Notes under the pieces: model-generated
The model's database searches: none
What the model saw: the letters and a program-made list of their open reading frames with translations, nothing else
Told to the model about the DNA's origin: nothing
Program-made: the position numbers and the translations under genes
Shown here: one piece after another, positions 47,504 through 56,091 of the stretch
Position numbering within the stretch: the first letter of the stretch is position 1
Layout: each line of letters begins with the position of its first letter
NCBI GenBank assembly: GCA_016707685.1
Contig: JADJHE010000010.1
Coordinates: forward strand, 62,001 to 126,000
DNA from: Bacteroidota bacterium
Lineage (GTDB): Bacteria; Bacteroidota; Bacteroidia; 2-12-FULL-35-15
Length of the DNA stretch: 64,000 bases
Direction: 5' to 3'

Positions 47504-49201
47504 ATGAAAAAAAATTTTCAAGTATTTATAGTTGTCTTATTATTTAACACAAAGTTCATTTCTACAACCAGTTATTAATTCGTTTTCACCTTTAACAGGC
47601 CCTACAAATACACCTGTGATTCTTACTGGTAATAACTTCAACTCAATTGCAACAAATAACATCGTATATTTTGGAACAACAAAAGCATTAGTTACAAATG
47701 CAACAGTAAACAGTCTAAATGTTGTTGTCCCTGAAAATGCAAACTATCAATACATTTCTGTAACGATATTACAACACAGCTAACGTCTTATTCATTAATG
47801 CCTTTTAATGTTACACCAATATCATGTAGTGACCCAGCATTTTTCAACAACTATATAACAGACACCGCTGGTTCAAATATTAACAGCGTAGCAATCGGAG
47901 ATTTAGATGGAGATGGCTTAACAGATATTGTTTCCGTTGACGACCGTCTAGGGGCAGGTGAAAACGGTTTCGTTTCAATCCTAAGAAATATTAGCACTTC
48001 AGGAAATATTGCATTTGATGCTGAAATTAATTATCCAACAAGATACTATCCCGTTAGTATAGCAATCGGAGACTTAGACGGGGATGGGAAACCGGAACTA
48101 GTGGTAGCAAATAGCGATTCGGACACAGTTTCATTTTTTAAAAACATTAGTACTGTTGGAAATATTTCTTTTACTCAAAGTATTGAACTATTGTCAGGCG
48201 CAAAACCTTATTCAGTTGCGATCAACGATTTAGACGCAGATGGCAAATTAGATGTTGCTGTGGCAAATTTTAATTCTAATTCAATATCAATATTCCGAAA
48301 CATAACAAATACAGGAAACATTTCCTTTGCTTCAAAAATAGATTTTACTACATCCAATGGAGCCTACAGCTTGGCAATTGGCGATTTGGATGGAGACACC
48401 AAACCTGATTTAGGTGTTTCTTGTATGAGCTCAAATAAATTAAGTGTACTAAAAAACACATCTTCAACTGGTGCAATTTCTTTTGCACCAAAAATAGATT
48501 TAATAACAAGTAACTCGCCTTATGTTGTGCAGATGGGTGACGTTGACCTTGATGGAAAACTTGATTTAGCCGTTTGCAACAGCGGTTCTAATTCAGTATC
48601 AGTATTCCGAAACACATCTTCAATAGGCAACCTGTCATTCGCTCCAAAAGTAAATTTCACTACTGCATCAGGACCATTAAGTATTGCTATTGCTGATTTA
48701 GATGGTGACGGGAAACCTGAACTTACAACATCTAATCTAAATTCGGCTAACAACTCTGTTTTTAAAAACACCAGCTCTACAGGAACCGTTACTTTTGATC
48801 CTCATGTCGATTATACAAACAATAGCCTTGGTTGGGGGAATACTGCAATAGGAGATTTAAATGGAGATAGTAGAGCTGAATTAATAACTGGTGGCGCATA
48901 CAATATTGGTATTTTACAGAATGAATGTACTATTAATATTTATGAAAATGCGAACAACCGCAATTCTGTAAGTGTATTTCCAAATCCATTTGAATATTCT
49001 ACAATCATAGAATTTGAAAACAAGCAAAACGATCATTATACATTTACGCTCTATAATTCATTAGGAGATATTGTTAGAAAAACTGACAACATAACTACTA
49101 ATGTCTTTAAGCTTGAAAGAAACCAATTAAAAAGTGGTATATATTTTTTCACTTTAAGTTCTAACCAACACAATAATACAGGGAAGCTAATTATTCAGTA
49201 G
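47504..49201 (+). CDS. Secreted FG-GAP/VCBS repeat protein with IPT domain and T9SS signal (two frame breaks)
   Basis: ATG at 47504 opens a signal peptide (NFQVFIVVLLF) that shifts frame near 47545 into an IPT/TIG-like domain (FSPLTGPTNTPVILTGNNFN). A missing base near 47775 leads to the main frame. That carries about seven FG-GAP/VCBS repeats with calcium-loop motifs (IGDLDGDGLTDIV, IGDLDGDGKPELVV, INDLDADGKLDVAV, IADLDGDGKPELTT). It ends with a T9SS type A domain (VFPNPFEYSTIIEF ... SGIYFFTLS). Likely a surface beta-propeller; ligand unknown. Confidence 0.83.
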
Positions 49202-49297
49202 CCCTCGTTAGGCCTAGCGTCCAATACGTTCAGCAAGTACATAATACAATATTAATTTGCAATGATTTTTCAATTTCCATATCCACCCAAAATATTC

Positions 49298-49305
49298 TAT
49301 TTTTG
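49298..49305 (+). promoter_or_regulatory. Bacteroidota -7 box (TATTTTTG)
   Basis: TAnnTTTG match 18 bases before the ATG at 49324. Confidence 0.4.
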
Positions 49306-49323
49306 ATATTCATTTAAGCAACA

Positions 49324-49610
49324 ATGAATAAAACACGTTTATTAGGTTTAATAAATACAATTCTTACAGGATTGCTAGCGTTTAGTTCATGGTTTATTTT
49401 TGCTTCTTCTTTTCAAGAAGCACACGCTGCGAGTTTTGTTACATCATGTGGTTTCCTGCTACACTATTTTCCTTACTTGTCCTTCCTGGAATTTATGCTT
49501 TATTTAATGGCAAACAAAAATCGACATCACACACTACGCTGCTAAATACACTCAATATTATTGCAATAACACTATCCGTTCTCGCGCTCATTTTTAATTT
49601 TATTGCATAG
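49324..49610 (+). CDS. Small membrane protein with three hydrophobic segments (frame-split near 49460)
   Basis: Two overlapping 73-codon frames are parts of one gene of about 95 residues. It starts MNKTRLLGLINTILTGLLAF, and after one lost or gained base near 49460 it reads LFSLLVLPGIYALFNGKQ and IIAITLSVLALIFNFIA. Three membrane segments, no known domain. Unrecognised. Preceded by a plausible -7 box. Confidence 0.6.
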
Positions 49611-49655
49611 CTTTTCTTAAATTAAAATTATCTACACACAATACAATTACATTTA

Positions 49656-49969
49656 TTAAGCAAATAAATTTTTAATAAGTCCTTTAAATTTATACCCTTC
49701 ATTCATAAAAACATCTTCTTCAAAAGCACAACCACTTTATACATTCACATCTTTATCTTCTACATTGATAGAAATTTCTTCTCCACAAGCATCATTTTTT
49801 CTATTTTTAGCTTAATAATTATATCCTAAAGTCCCACAGGACTTGCATCAAACATTTAAATGCATTTATTAGGATGTCTGCGTCTGCAAAGTATACCTTA
49901 ATCATGCGGTTCTAATTTTAACACGAAACCAACCCCTTCTGTGACCAATGTTACTGTACATCCTTTAGC
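49656..49969 (-). pseudogene. Remnant of a small Cys-containing protein gene (unrecognised)
   Basis: The 390-base gap upstream of the YeiH-like gene contains two protein-like blocks on the minus strand. One is KGCTVTLVTEGVGFVLKLEP near 49969-49900. The other is KNDACGEEISINVEDKDVNV then CAFEEDVFMNEGYKFKGL, ending at a stop at 49656. Stops and frame changes separate them. The pattern looks like a decayed gene rather than chance ORFs, but I cannot name the family. It could also be a live gene broken by read errors, as others here are. Confidence 0.45.
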
Positions 49970-49976
49970 TGCTATT

Positions 49977-49984
49977 TAACTTTG
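49977..49984 (+). promoter_or_regulatory. Bacteroidota -7 box (TAACTTTG) deciding the YeiH-family start
   Basis: TAnnTTTG match 17 bases before the ATG at 50002. It overlaps the region of an alternative GTG start at 49987, which would be at or before the transcription start, so the ATG is preferred. Confidence 0.5.
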
Positions 49985-50001
49985 CGGTGCAAATCATCTA
50001 T

Positions 50002-50979
50002 ATGAAACAATTACAAACAGAGTATCGTGGCATTCTTCTTTCCACCATCATTGGATTAATTAGTTATTTCAGTTCCGTACTTATTCCAGGTGCCCTCAAT
50101 AGCATATTAATGGCATTGTTAGCTGGTATGGTTGTAGGGAATGTTATCAAAATTCCTGAAAATTTTCAATCAGGTATCGGCTTTACAAGTAGCAAATTGC
50201 TTGAGCTTTCTATTTTATTTTTAGCATTCAGCATCAATTATACACACATTGCACAAATTGGTGTAATGAGTTTTAGCATCATAGCCATTATGATTGTATT
50301 GGTTTTACTTTTTACTTATTATTTATCCATCAAGGTAAAATGTCCTGGCACCACGGGCTGGCTAGTTGGCTTTGGTACCGCTATTTGTGGTTCATCTGCA
50401 ATTGCAGCATTATCGCCAAGTATTACAAAAAACAAAGACGATGTTGGAATTGCCATGGCAGTTGTTAATTTATTTGGTAGTATAGGAATGATTGTAATGC
50501 CATTGGTGTTGGTAAAAATGAACTTAAGTACTACACAAATGGGTTTGCTTTTAGGAGGAACACTTCATTCGGTTGGAAATGTTGCCGGATCGGGATATAC
50601 CATCAGCAATGAAGTAGGCGAAGCTGCCATCACTATCAAATTGGCTCGTGTTGCGTTATTGTCGCCCGCACTTATTTTCTTTAACTATTTAGTGAATAAA
50701 GACAATGTAAAAAACTGGAAAGAACATTTTCGCTTGCCTTGGTATTTATGGAGCTTCATTGGCATTACCATTTTAACATCATTCATCCATTTTCCTGATA
50801 CTTTTTTAGGAATGATGGATACTGCCGGAAAAATTATTTTAACCATAGCGATGGCTGCTATTGGATTAAAAGTAAGTTTTAAAAAGCTGTATCAATCAGG
50901 CCGAAAAGGAATCTTATTCGGACTTATCGTATTTGTAGTGGAGATACTTATTGTTGGTGGTTTAATGATGTTTGTTTAA
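50002..50979 (+). CDS. YeiH/UPF0324-family putative sulfate exporter
   Basis: 325 residues from the ATG, with about ten hydrophobic segments. Family features: ALLAGMVVGNVIKIPENFQSG, LLELSILFLAF, GFGTAICGSSAIAALSP (the conserved CGSSA motif) and GGTLHSVGNVAGSGY. Members are annotated as sulfate or sulfonate exporters, but transport is poorly proven. A terminator follows. The link to the sulfotransferases at 17-19 kb is only thematic. Confidence 0.86.
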   Translation: MKQLQTEYRGILLSTIIGLISYFSSVLIPGALNSILMALLAGMVVGNVIKIPENFQSGIGFTSSKLLELSILFLAFSINYTHIAQIGVMSFSIIAIMIVLVLLFTYYLSIKVKCPGTTGWLVGFGTAICGSSAIAALSPSITKNKDDVGIAMAVVNLFGSIGMIVMPLVLVKMNLSTTQMGLLLGGTLHSVGNVAGSGYTISNEVGEAAITIKLARVALLSPALIFFNYLVNKDNVKNWKEHFRLPWYLWSFIGITILTSFIHFPDTFLGMMDTAGKIILTIAMAAIGLKVSFKKLYQSGRKGILFGLIVFVVEILIVGGLMMFV

Positions 50980-50983
50980 AAAG

Positions 50984-51020
50984 AAAAGCCCCTTTCCGTT
51001 GTTATGGAAAGGGGCTTTTT
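50984..51020. terminator. Bidirectional terminator
   Basis: Stem AAAAGCCCCTTTCC / GGAAAGGGGCTTTTT with an 8-base loop between convergent genes, with T tracts on both strands. Confidence 0.85.
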
Positions 51021-51034
51021 ATATTCAATTTTAT

Positions 51035-51496
51035 TTACACACCAAACTGACTCAAGTGATGATTTAAATGTTTGTAGAACATATTATTGTATTCGGCTGA
51101 TGTTAAAGGACCAAATGAATGCGATACTTTCCCCTCAAAATGTTTGGCACCCAAGTCTTGTGTTTTGCGAACAAATCCAATCAAACGTTCTTTTTCAGCA
51201 GCAAAATTCTTATCGTCTTTCACTAAAAAATCCGGACCTGTACCTGAATTTTTCTTGTACGGTTTTTCATTTACTACAATTGGCTTTAAAACCAATTTCA
51301 AAATAAATTTCATAAATCCACCTGGTGCTTTGTATTTGGTTGGTTCGTATTCGTATTCATACGTAACGGCACAATGAGCAAGCATTTGCGACACACTCAT
51401 TTTACCCCAAAGACCTTTTGTTTCTGGTGTTAATTTGTTTATTCTGTTAACTAATTCTTCGCTAACTTCTTTTGTAAATACGTTTGGTAATGCCAT
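51035..51496 (-). CDS. DUF1569 (DinB-like) protein
   Basis: 153 residues from the ATG at 51496; an upstream ATG at 51550 would start inside the repeat region and adds a sequence that does not fit the family. The start MALPNVFTKEVSEELVNRIN and the metal-site-like HCAVTYEYEYE and FYKHLNHHLSQFG match DUF1569, a four-helix DinB/YfiT-type fold with His ligands. Likely a cytoplasmic thiol-transferase-like or metal protein; no substrate known. Confidence 0.8.
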   Translation of the reverse strand: MALPNVFTKEVSEELVNRINKLTPETKGLWGKMSVSQMLAHCAVTYEYEYEPTKYKAPGGFMKFILKLVLKPIVVNEKPYKKNSGTGPDFLVKDDKNFAAEKERLIGFVRKTQDLGAKHFEGKVSHSFGPLTSAEYNNMFYKHLNHHLSQFGV

Positions 51497-51520
51497 TTTT
51501 TTCTGTTTTTTATAAACCCT

Positions 51521-51757
51521 TGCAGGTGATAACACCAGCAAGGGCTTCAATATAATGTCTTACTATCTATCGCCTTAGTTGGTGTTATCACAACTAATCT
51601 TTTGCCTTTATTAGTGTTATCACCAACGAAATTTAACTGTTTAATGTTGCAGGTGATAACACCTGCAAGGGCTTCAATATAATGTCTTACTATTTATCGC
51701 CTTAGTTGGTGTTATCACAACTAATCTTTTGCCTTTGTTGGTGTTATCACCAACAAA
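51521..51757. repeat. Two 127-bp-spaced direct repeats with a GGTGTTATCACC element
   Basis: Near-identical copies begin at 51521 and 51648. Each contains a hairpin TGCAGGTGATAACACC(A/T)GCA and then two further copies of GGTGTTATCACC (allowing one mismatch) in the opposite orientation, giving six copies in about 230 bases. They lie between carA and the DUF1569 gene. There is no ORF. This resembles an extragenic palindromic (REP/MITE-like) element rather than a promoter. Confidence 0.75.
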
Positions 51758-51763
51758 TAAAAT

Positions 51764-52897
51764 CTACGCTGTAACAGTCGCCTTTTTTTCTGATTTTACT
51801 TTTGCAATCATTGTTATAAAATCATCAAACAAATAACGTGCATCGTATGGACCTGGACATGCTTCTGGATGGTATTGAACAGAGAATACATTTCTGTCTG
51901 TATAACGCAAGCCTTCAACGGTATTATCGTTTAAGTTCACATGCGTTATTTCCATATTTTTCACTTTCGCAACATCTTCGGCTTTCACACCAAAACCATG
52001 ATTTTGTGAAGTAATTTCACTTTTTCCAGTAATCAAATTCTTTACAGGATGGTTAATACCACGATGTCCTTTGTGCATTTTAAAAGTAGAAATTCCTGAT
52101 GCTTCAGCAATCAATTGATGCCCCAAACAAATTCCAAATGTGGGCACGTTTGAATTGATGATACTTTTTACAATTGCTGCTTCATCGGGCATCACCGAAG
52201 GGTCGCCAGGACCATTTGATACCATAAAGCCATCAGGTTGCCATTTCATCATTTCATCAAAACTTGTTTTTTGAGGAAACACTTGCAAATAACAATCGCG
52301 TTCTGCTAATGAGCGTAGTATATTTCGTTTAACTCCAAAATCAATAACTGCTACTTTGTGTTTTGCACTTGCATCACCAAAAAAGTAAGGTGTTTTTGTA
52401 CTTACTTTTGATGATAATTCCAATCCTTCCATGGAAGGAACTTTTGCTAATTTTTCTTTTAGAACTTCAACATCTAAGGTTTCTGAGGAAATAATGCAGT
52501 TCATTGCACCTTTATCACGAATATATCTTACAATTGCACGCGTATCTACATCTGAGATAGCCACAGTTCCATTATTAATAAAATAATCCTTTAAAGAGCC
52601 CGATGAGCGTTTTCTGGATGGAAAATCATTAAATTGCTTACAAACCAATCCTGCTATTTTAATAGAATCCGATTCTACTTCATCATCGTTTACACCATAG
52701 TTACCAATGTGTACGTTGGTAGTAACGATAATTTGGCCAAAGTAAGATGGATCGGTAAAAATCTCTTGGTAACCAGTCATACCTGTATTAAAACAAATTT
52801 CACCGGCTGTTGTACCAATTTTACCTGCTGCTTTGCCATAAAAGGCTTTACCATCTTCTAATAATAAAATTGCGGGGGCTTTTACTGTATATTTCAT
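51764..52897 (-). CDS. carA: Carbamoyl-phosphate synthase small subunit
   Basis: 377 residues. N-terminal CPSase_sm_chain domain (LLLEDGKAFYGKAAG, FNTGMTGYQEIFTDPSY). C-terminal class I glutamine amidotransferase with the nucleophile in TFGICLGHQLIAEA and the His-Glu of QYHPEACPGPYD. It hydrolyses glutamine to feed ammonia to CarB for arginine and pyrimidine synthesis. carB is not in the window. It follows rplQ on the same strand, with a strong hairpin between. Confidence 0.93.
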   Translation of the reverse strand: MKYTVKAPAILLLEDGKAFYGKAAGKIGTTAGEICFNTGMTGYQEIFTDPSYFGQIIVTTNVHIGNYGVNDDEVESDSIKIAGLVCKQFNDFPSRKRSSGSLKDYFINNGTVAISDVDTRAIVRYIRDKGAMNCIISSETLDVEVLKEKLAKVPSMEGLELSSKVSTKTPYFFGDASAKHKVAVIDFGVKRNILRSLAERDCYLQVFPQKTSFDEMMKWQPDGFMVSNGPGDPSVMPDEAAIVKSIINSNVPTFGICLGHQLIAEASGISTFKMHKGHRGINHPVKNLITGKSEITSQNHGFGVKAEDVAKVKNMEITHVNLNDNTVEGLRYTDRNVFSVQYHPEACPGPYDARYLFDDFITMIAKVKSEKKATVTA

Positions 52898-52912
52898 AGT
52901 TTAGGACACAAA

Positions 52913-52946
52913 AAAAAGGATAAAGCAAAATTACTTTATCCTTTTT
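52913..52946 (-). terminator. Terminator or attenuator between rplQ and carA
   Basis: Thirteen-base perfect stem AAAAAGGATAAAG / CTTTATCCTTTTT with an 8-base loop, ending 15 bases before the carA ATG at 52897. It closes the ribosomal operon or attenuates read-through into carA. Confidence 0.8.
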
Positions 52947-52972
52947 ATGATTGAAATTTTAATTTTCACAAA

Positions 52973-53458
52973 TTATTCACTTTTTGCGTTATCGTCTGTT
53001 GACTCAGTAGCATCAGTTGTTTTTGCTGCTGCTTTCTTTTTACCAGCACCACGTCTAGAAGCTTTTGCTTTAACTGGAGCATTAGCACCTAATAAATTTT
53101 CGTTAAAATCAACTAACTCGATCAAGCAAGTGTCAGCGTTATCACCTAAACGGTTACCAGTTTTGATGATACGTGTGTATCCACCTGGACGGTCAGCAAT
53201 TTTAGAAGCGATTTCTTTGAACAAGATTGTAACTGCATCTTTGTTACCTAAGTAAGCAAATACGGTACGTCTTGCATGCGTTGAATCGTCTTTAGATTTT
53301 GTTAATAAAGGCTCAACGTAAGTTCTTAATGCTTTAGCTTTAGCCAAAGTAGTGTTGATGCGTTTGTGCAGAATTAATGAACTAGCCATATTCGCTAACA
53401 ACGCCTTGCGGTGAGCTGATTTTCTGCCTAAATTGTTTATTTTATCTCCGTGTCTCAT
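52973..53458 (-). CDS. rplQ: 50S ribosomal protein L17
   Basis: 161 residues. MRHGDKINNLGRKSAHRKAL and LITHKRI-type region with AKALRTYVEPLLTKSK are diagnostic. The C-terminus has an extra acidic/Lys-Ala tail (KKKAAAKTTDATESTDDN) longer than the E. coli protein, common in Bacteroidota. Last ribosomal gene of the alpha operon. Confidence 0.95.
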   Translation of the reverse strand: MRHGDKINNLGRKSAHRKALLANMASSLILHKRINTTLAKAKALRTYVEPLLTKSKDDSTHARRTVFAYLGNKDAVTILFKEIASKIADRPGGYTRIIKTGNRLGDNADTCLIELVDFNENLLGANAPVKAKASRRGAGKKKAAAKTTDATESTDDNAKSE

Positions 53459-53479
53459 TTTCTTTTTAGTATTTAGATA

Positions 53480-53512
53480 TTAGATGTTAGATATTAGACG
53501 TCCAACATCTAA
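53480..53512. repeat. Inverted repeat in word-like spacer between rplQ and rpoA
   Basis: Perfect 9-base arms TTAGATGTT (53480-53488) and AACATCTAA (53504-53512). The whole spacer (53460-53533) is made of short repeated words such as TTAGAT and AATCCA. Confidence 0.55.
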
Positions 53513-53534
53513 AATCCAGAATCCAAAATCCGAA

Positions 53535-54527
53535 TTATTCTTTATCTAATTTATATTTTGCTAAGTTCATTCCAAAGGTTAACCCTTTGTTTGCAACTAA
53601 GTCTTCTAACTCTGTTAATGATTTTTTACCGAAGTTGCGGAATTTCAACAAATCATGTTTAGCGAAAGATACTAAGTCAGCTAATGTTTCAACATCTGCA
53701 GCTTTTAAGCAATTCAAAGCACGAACAGATAAATCCATATCCACTAATTTAGTTTTCAATAACTGACGCATGTGTAATGATGTTTCATCAAACTCTTCAG
53801 TTGCCATTTTTTCTTCAGTATCCAAAGTGATACGCTCATCAGAGAATAACATGAAATGGTGAATCAAAATTTTAGCAGCTTCTTTCAAAGCATCTTTTGG
53901 ATGAATTGAACCATCAGTAGTGATGTTCATAACCAATTTTTCGTAATCCGTTTTTTGTTCAACACGGTAGTTTTCGATGCTGTAAAGAACGTTTTTAATT
54001 GGTGTATAGATAGAATCGATTGGAATTAAACCAGCACTTGCGTTAACAGGTTTGTTCTCTTCTGCAGGAACATATCCACGACCTTTATCAATAGTGATTT
54101 CTAATTTAATTTTCACATTTGACTCCATGTTGCAAATCACTAAATCAGGATTTAAAACTTGGTAGTTTGAAGTAAATTTACCGATATCACCAGCAGTTAA
54201 TTGGTTTTTACCTGTAATGTTTACAGTTACTTTTTCGAAGTCAGTAGTTTCAATTTGCTTTTTAAAACGAACTTGCTTTAAGTTAAGGATGATTTCAGTA
54301 ACATCTTCGGTAACACCTTTGATAGTAGAGAATTCATGATCAACACCTTCAATTTTTATAGTAGTTATTGCATAACCCTCAAGAGATGATAATAGAATTC
54401 TGCGTAAAGCATTACCAACAGTAATACCATAACCAGGCTCTAGTGGACGAAATTCGAATTGACCTTCTGTTTCGCTAGAGTTAATCATTATAACCTTGTC
54501 AGGTTTTTGAAAAGCTAAAATTGCCAT
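53535..54527 (-). CDS. rpoA: DNA-directed RNA polymerase subunit alpha
   Basis: 330 residues. Alpha-NTD with EGQFEFRPLEPGYGITVGNALRR-type start and LLSSLEGYAITTIKIEG. Alpha-CTD with LNCLKAADVETLADLVSF and FRNFGKKSLTELEDL. Complete. It assembles the RNA polymerase core. A TATATTTG box at 54573-54580 could give it its own promoter, independent of the truncated rpsD upstream. Confidence 0.96.
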   Translation of the reverse strand: MAILAFQKPDKVIMINSSETEGQFEFRPLEPGYGITVGNALRRILLSSLEGYAITTIKIEGVDHEFSTIKGVTEDVTEIILNLKQVRFKKQIETTDFEKVTVNITGKNQLTAGDIGKFTSNYQVLNPDLVICNMESNVKIKLEITIDKGRGYVPAEENKPVNASAGLIPIDSIYTPIKNVLYSIENYRVEQKTDYEKLVMNITTDGSIHPKDALKEAAKILIHHFMLFSDERITLDTEEKMATEEFDETSLHMRQLLKTKLVDMDLSVRALNCLKAADVETLADLVSFAKHDLLKFRNFGKKSLTELEDLVANKGLTFGMNLAKYKLDKE

Positions 54528-54544
54528 TGTATATGTATGTTTTA

Positions 54545-54913
54545 TTATTTGTGAATAGATAAATTAAGGGTGCAAATATACTCAATTATTTTGAGTACAA
54601 CTCCACCCATACGGTAAACTACGTTATCTAAACGAGATTCGATTAATTGTAACAAAACCTCACCTGTAATACCTTTTGCACGAGATGCCATGTCGAAAAT
54701 TTTAGCGAATTGACGCTCTAAAATTCCGTATGTATATTTTGCTTTTTGTTTTTCTTGTAACTGAACTGCGTACTCAGATTGTTTACCACGTTTTTTAGAT
54801 AAACCGTGTTGTCCTGGAGGGTAGTTCTTTTTTTCTAATGCTTTGTCTGGACCAAAAATTGGTTCTCTAAATTTTCTTGCAATTTTTGATTTGGGACCTG
54901 TATATCTTGCCAT
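54545..54913 (-). CDS. rpsD: 30S ribosomal protein S4, truncated (C-terminal third missing)
   Basis: Matches S4 up to about residue 102 (ARYTGPKSKIARKFREP, NYPPGQHG, KYTYGILERQFAKIF, LLQLIESRLDNVVYRMG). It then reads an unrelated 20-residue tail to a stop. Full S4 is about 200 residues; most of the S4 RNA-binding domain (normally RRGARQLVSHRHI...) is absent. The tail DNA contains a promoter-like TATATTTG and an inverted repeat (TACTCAA/TTGAGTA), so it looks like intergenic DNA joined in. Only 17 bases separate it from rpoA, so the missing part is not elsewhere in the window. S4 is an assembly-initiator protein, so an assembly deletion is likelier than true loss. Confidence 0.85.
   Translation of the reverse strand: MARYTGPKSKIARKFREPIFGPDKALEKKNYPPGQHGLSKKRGKQSEYAVQLQEKQKAKYTYGILERQFAKIFDMASRAKGITGEVLLQLIESRLDNVVYRMGGVVLKIIEYICTLNLSIHK
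54573..54580 (-). promoter_or_regulatory. Bacteroidota -7 box (TATATTTG) upstream of rpoA
   Basis: TAnnTTTG match with a TTG 17 bases upstream of the box and a flanking TACTCAA / TTGAGTA inverted repeat. It lies inside the reading frame of truncated rpsD. Confidence 0.45.
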
Positions 54914-54985
54914 TGTTTTATTTTTTACTAATTAAAGATTCAATTGTATATTGTTTGATTTAATCGTTGGTTAATAAACTAAAGA

Positions 54986-55396
54986 TTAAACTCTTCTACG
55001 TTTTGGAGGACGGCAACCATTGTGAGGAATTGGTGTAACATCCATGATTTCAGAAACTTCGATACCTGCACCTGCAATAGTACGAATTGCTGATTCACGG
55101 CCAGCTCCTGGACCTTTTACAAACACTTTTACTTTACGTAAACCTGCATCGTGTGCAACTTTAGCGCAATCTTGAGCTGCTAATTGTGCTGCATATGGAG
55201 TGTTCTTTTTAGAACCACGGAATCCCATTTTACCAGCACTTGACCAAGAAATAACTTGACCAGCATTGTTTGTTAAGGAAATGATGATGTTGTTAAAGGT
55301 AGCGTTAATGTGCGCTTGACCTACAGCATCTACTTTTACAACTCTTTTTTTAGCAGCTGCTTTAGCTGCAGTAGTTGATTGATTTTGTTTTGCCAT
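54986..55396 (-). CDS. rpsK: 30S ribosomal protein S11
   Basis: 136 residues. GQAHINATFNNIIISLTNNAG, WSSAGKMGFRGSKKNTPYAA, VKGPGAGRESAIRT and the C-terminal DVTPIPHNGCRPPKRRRV are diagnostic. N-terminal Lys/Ala-rich extension. Part of the 30S platform. Confidence 0.95.
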   Translation of the reverse strand: MAKQNQSTTAAKAAAKKRVVKVDAVGQAHINATFNNIIISLTNNAGQVISWSSAGKMGFRGSKKNTPYAAQLAAQDCAKVAHDAGLRKVKVFVKGPGAGRESAIRTIAGAGIEVSEIMDVTPIPHNGCRPPKRRRV

Positions 55397-55504
55397 TTTT
55401 TGTTTTTTAATGATCGTTAACTTTTCAGTTAACCGTTTTTTTGTTTATTAAAATTCCTTTCCTTGGTATACCCAGTATATCAGCAACACAAGGGGTGAGG
55501 ACTA

Positions 55505-55882
55505 CTATTTAGTTACTTTTTTCTTGTTAGCAACAGTCTTACGTTTTCCTTTACGAGTACGAGCGTTGTTTTTAGTAGTTTGACCACGTACTGGTAAACC
55601 AACACGGTGACGGATACCACGGTAAGAACCAATATCCATTAAACGTTTAATGTGTAATTGAACTTCAGAACGTAAAGCACCTTCTAATTTATATTTATCG
55701 TTAAGGATATTACGGATTGCTGTTAATTGGTCATCATTCCAATCTTTCACTTTAATGTTAACATCAATTCCCGCTTCAGTCAAAACTTTTTGAGCTGTTG
55801 AACGTCCGATTCCGTAAATATAAGTTAAACCTATTTCACCTCTTTTGTTGTTTGGTAAGTCAATACCTGCAATTCTTGCCAT
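55505..55882 (-). CDS. rpsM: 30S ribosomal protein S13
   Basis: 125 residues. ARIAGIDLPNNKRGEIGLTY, YGIGRSTAQKVL, DIGSYRGIRHRVGLPVRGQ and TRKGKRKTV are diagnostic. S13 sits at the 30S head and contacts the 50S subunit. Confidence 0.95.
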   Translation of the reverse strand: MARIAGIDLPNNKRGEIGLTYIYGIGRSTAQKVLTEAGIDVNIKVKDWNDDQLTAIRNILNDKYKLEGALRSEVQLHIKRLMDIGSYRGIRHRVGLPVRGQTTKNNARTRKGKRKTVANKKKVTK

Positions 55883-55934
55883 TTTATTTAATTAATTATG
55901 TTTTTAAAATTTTTATGCCAAATGCTGGACAAAA

Positions 55935-56051
55935 TTATTTTTGTCTTTGTTTGAATTTAGGGTTCTTCTTGTTAATTACATACAAGCGTCCTTTTCTACG
56001 AACAATTTTGCAATCTGTGCTTCTTTTTTTTACTGATGCTCTAACTTTCAT
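55935..56051 (-). CDS. rpmJ: 50S ribosomal protein L36 (zinc-less form)
   Basis: 38 residues: MKVRASVKKRSTDCKIVRRK then GRLYVINKKNPKFKQRQK. Only one of the three zinc Cys ligands remains (C14), so it is the C-minus type. Found between infA and rpsM, the normal position. Confidence 0.93.
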   Translation of the reverse strand: MKVRASVKKRSTDCKIVRRKGRLYVINKKNPKFKQRQK

Positions 56052-56091
56052 TTTTACTTTTTGTTTTTCAGCTTGGTTTATTCCCAATCTA

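Noticed and set aside
28822..55497. Shared word CAACACAAGGGGT at 28821 and 55484
   Set aside because: A 13-base match in A/T-poor context between two places is within what chance plus similar word-like spacers could give, and no second feature supports it.
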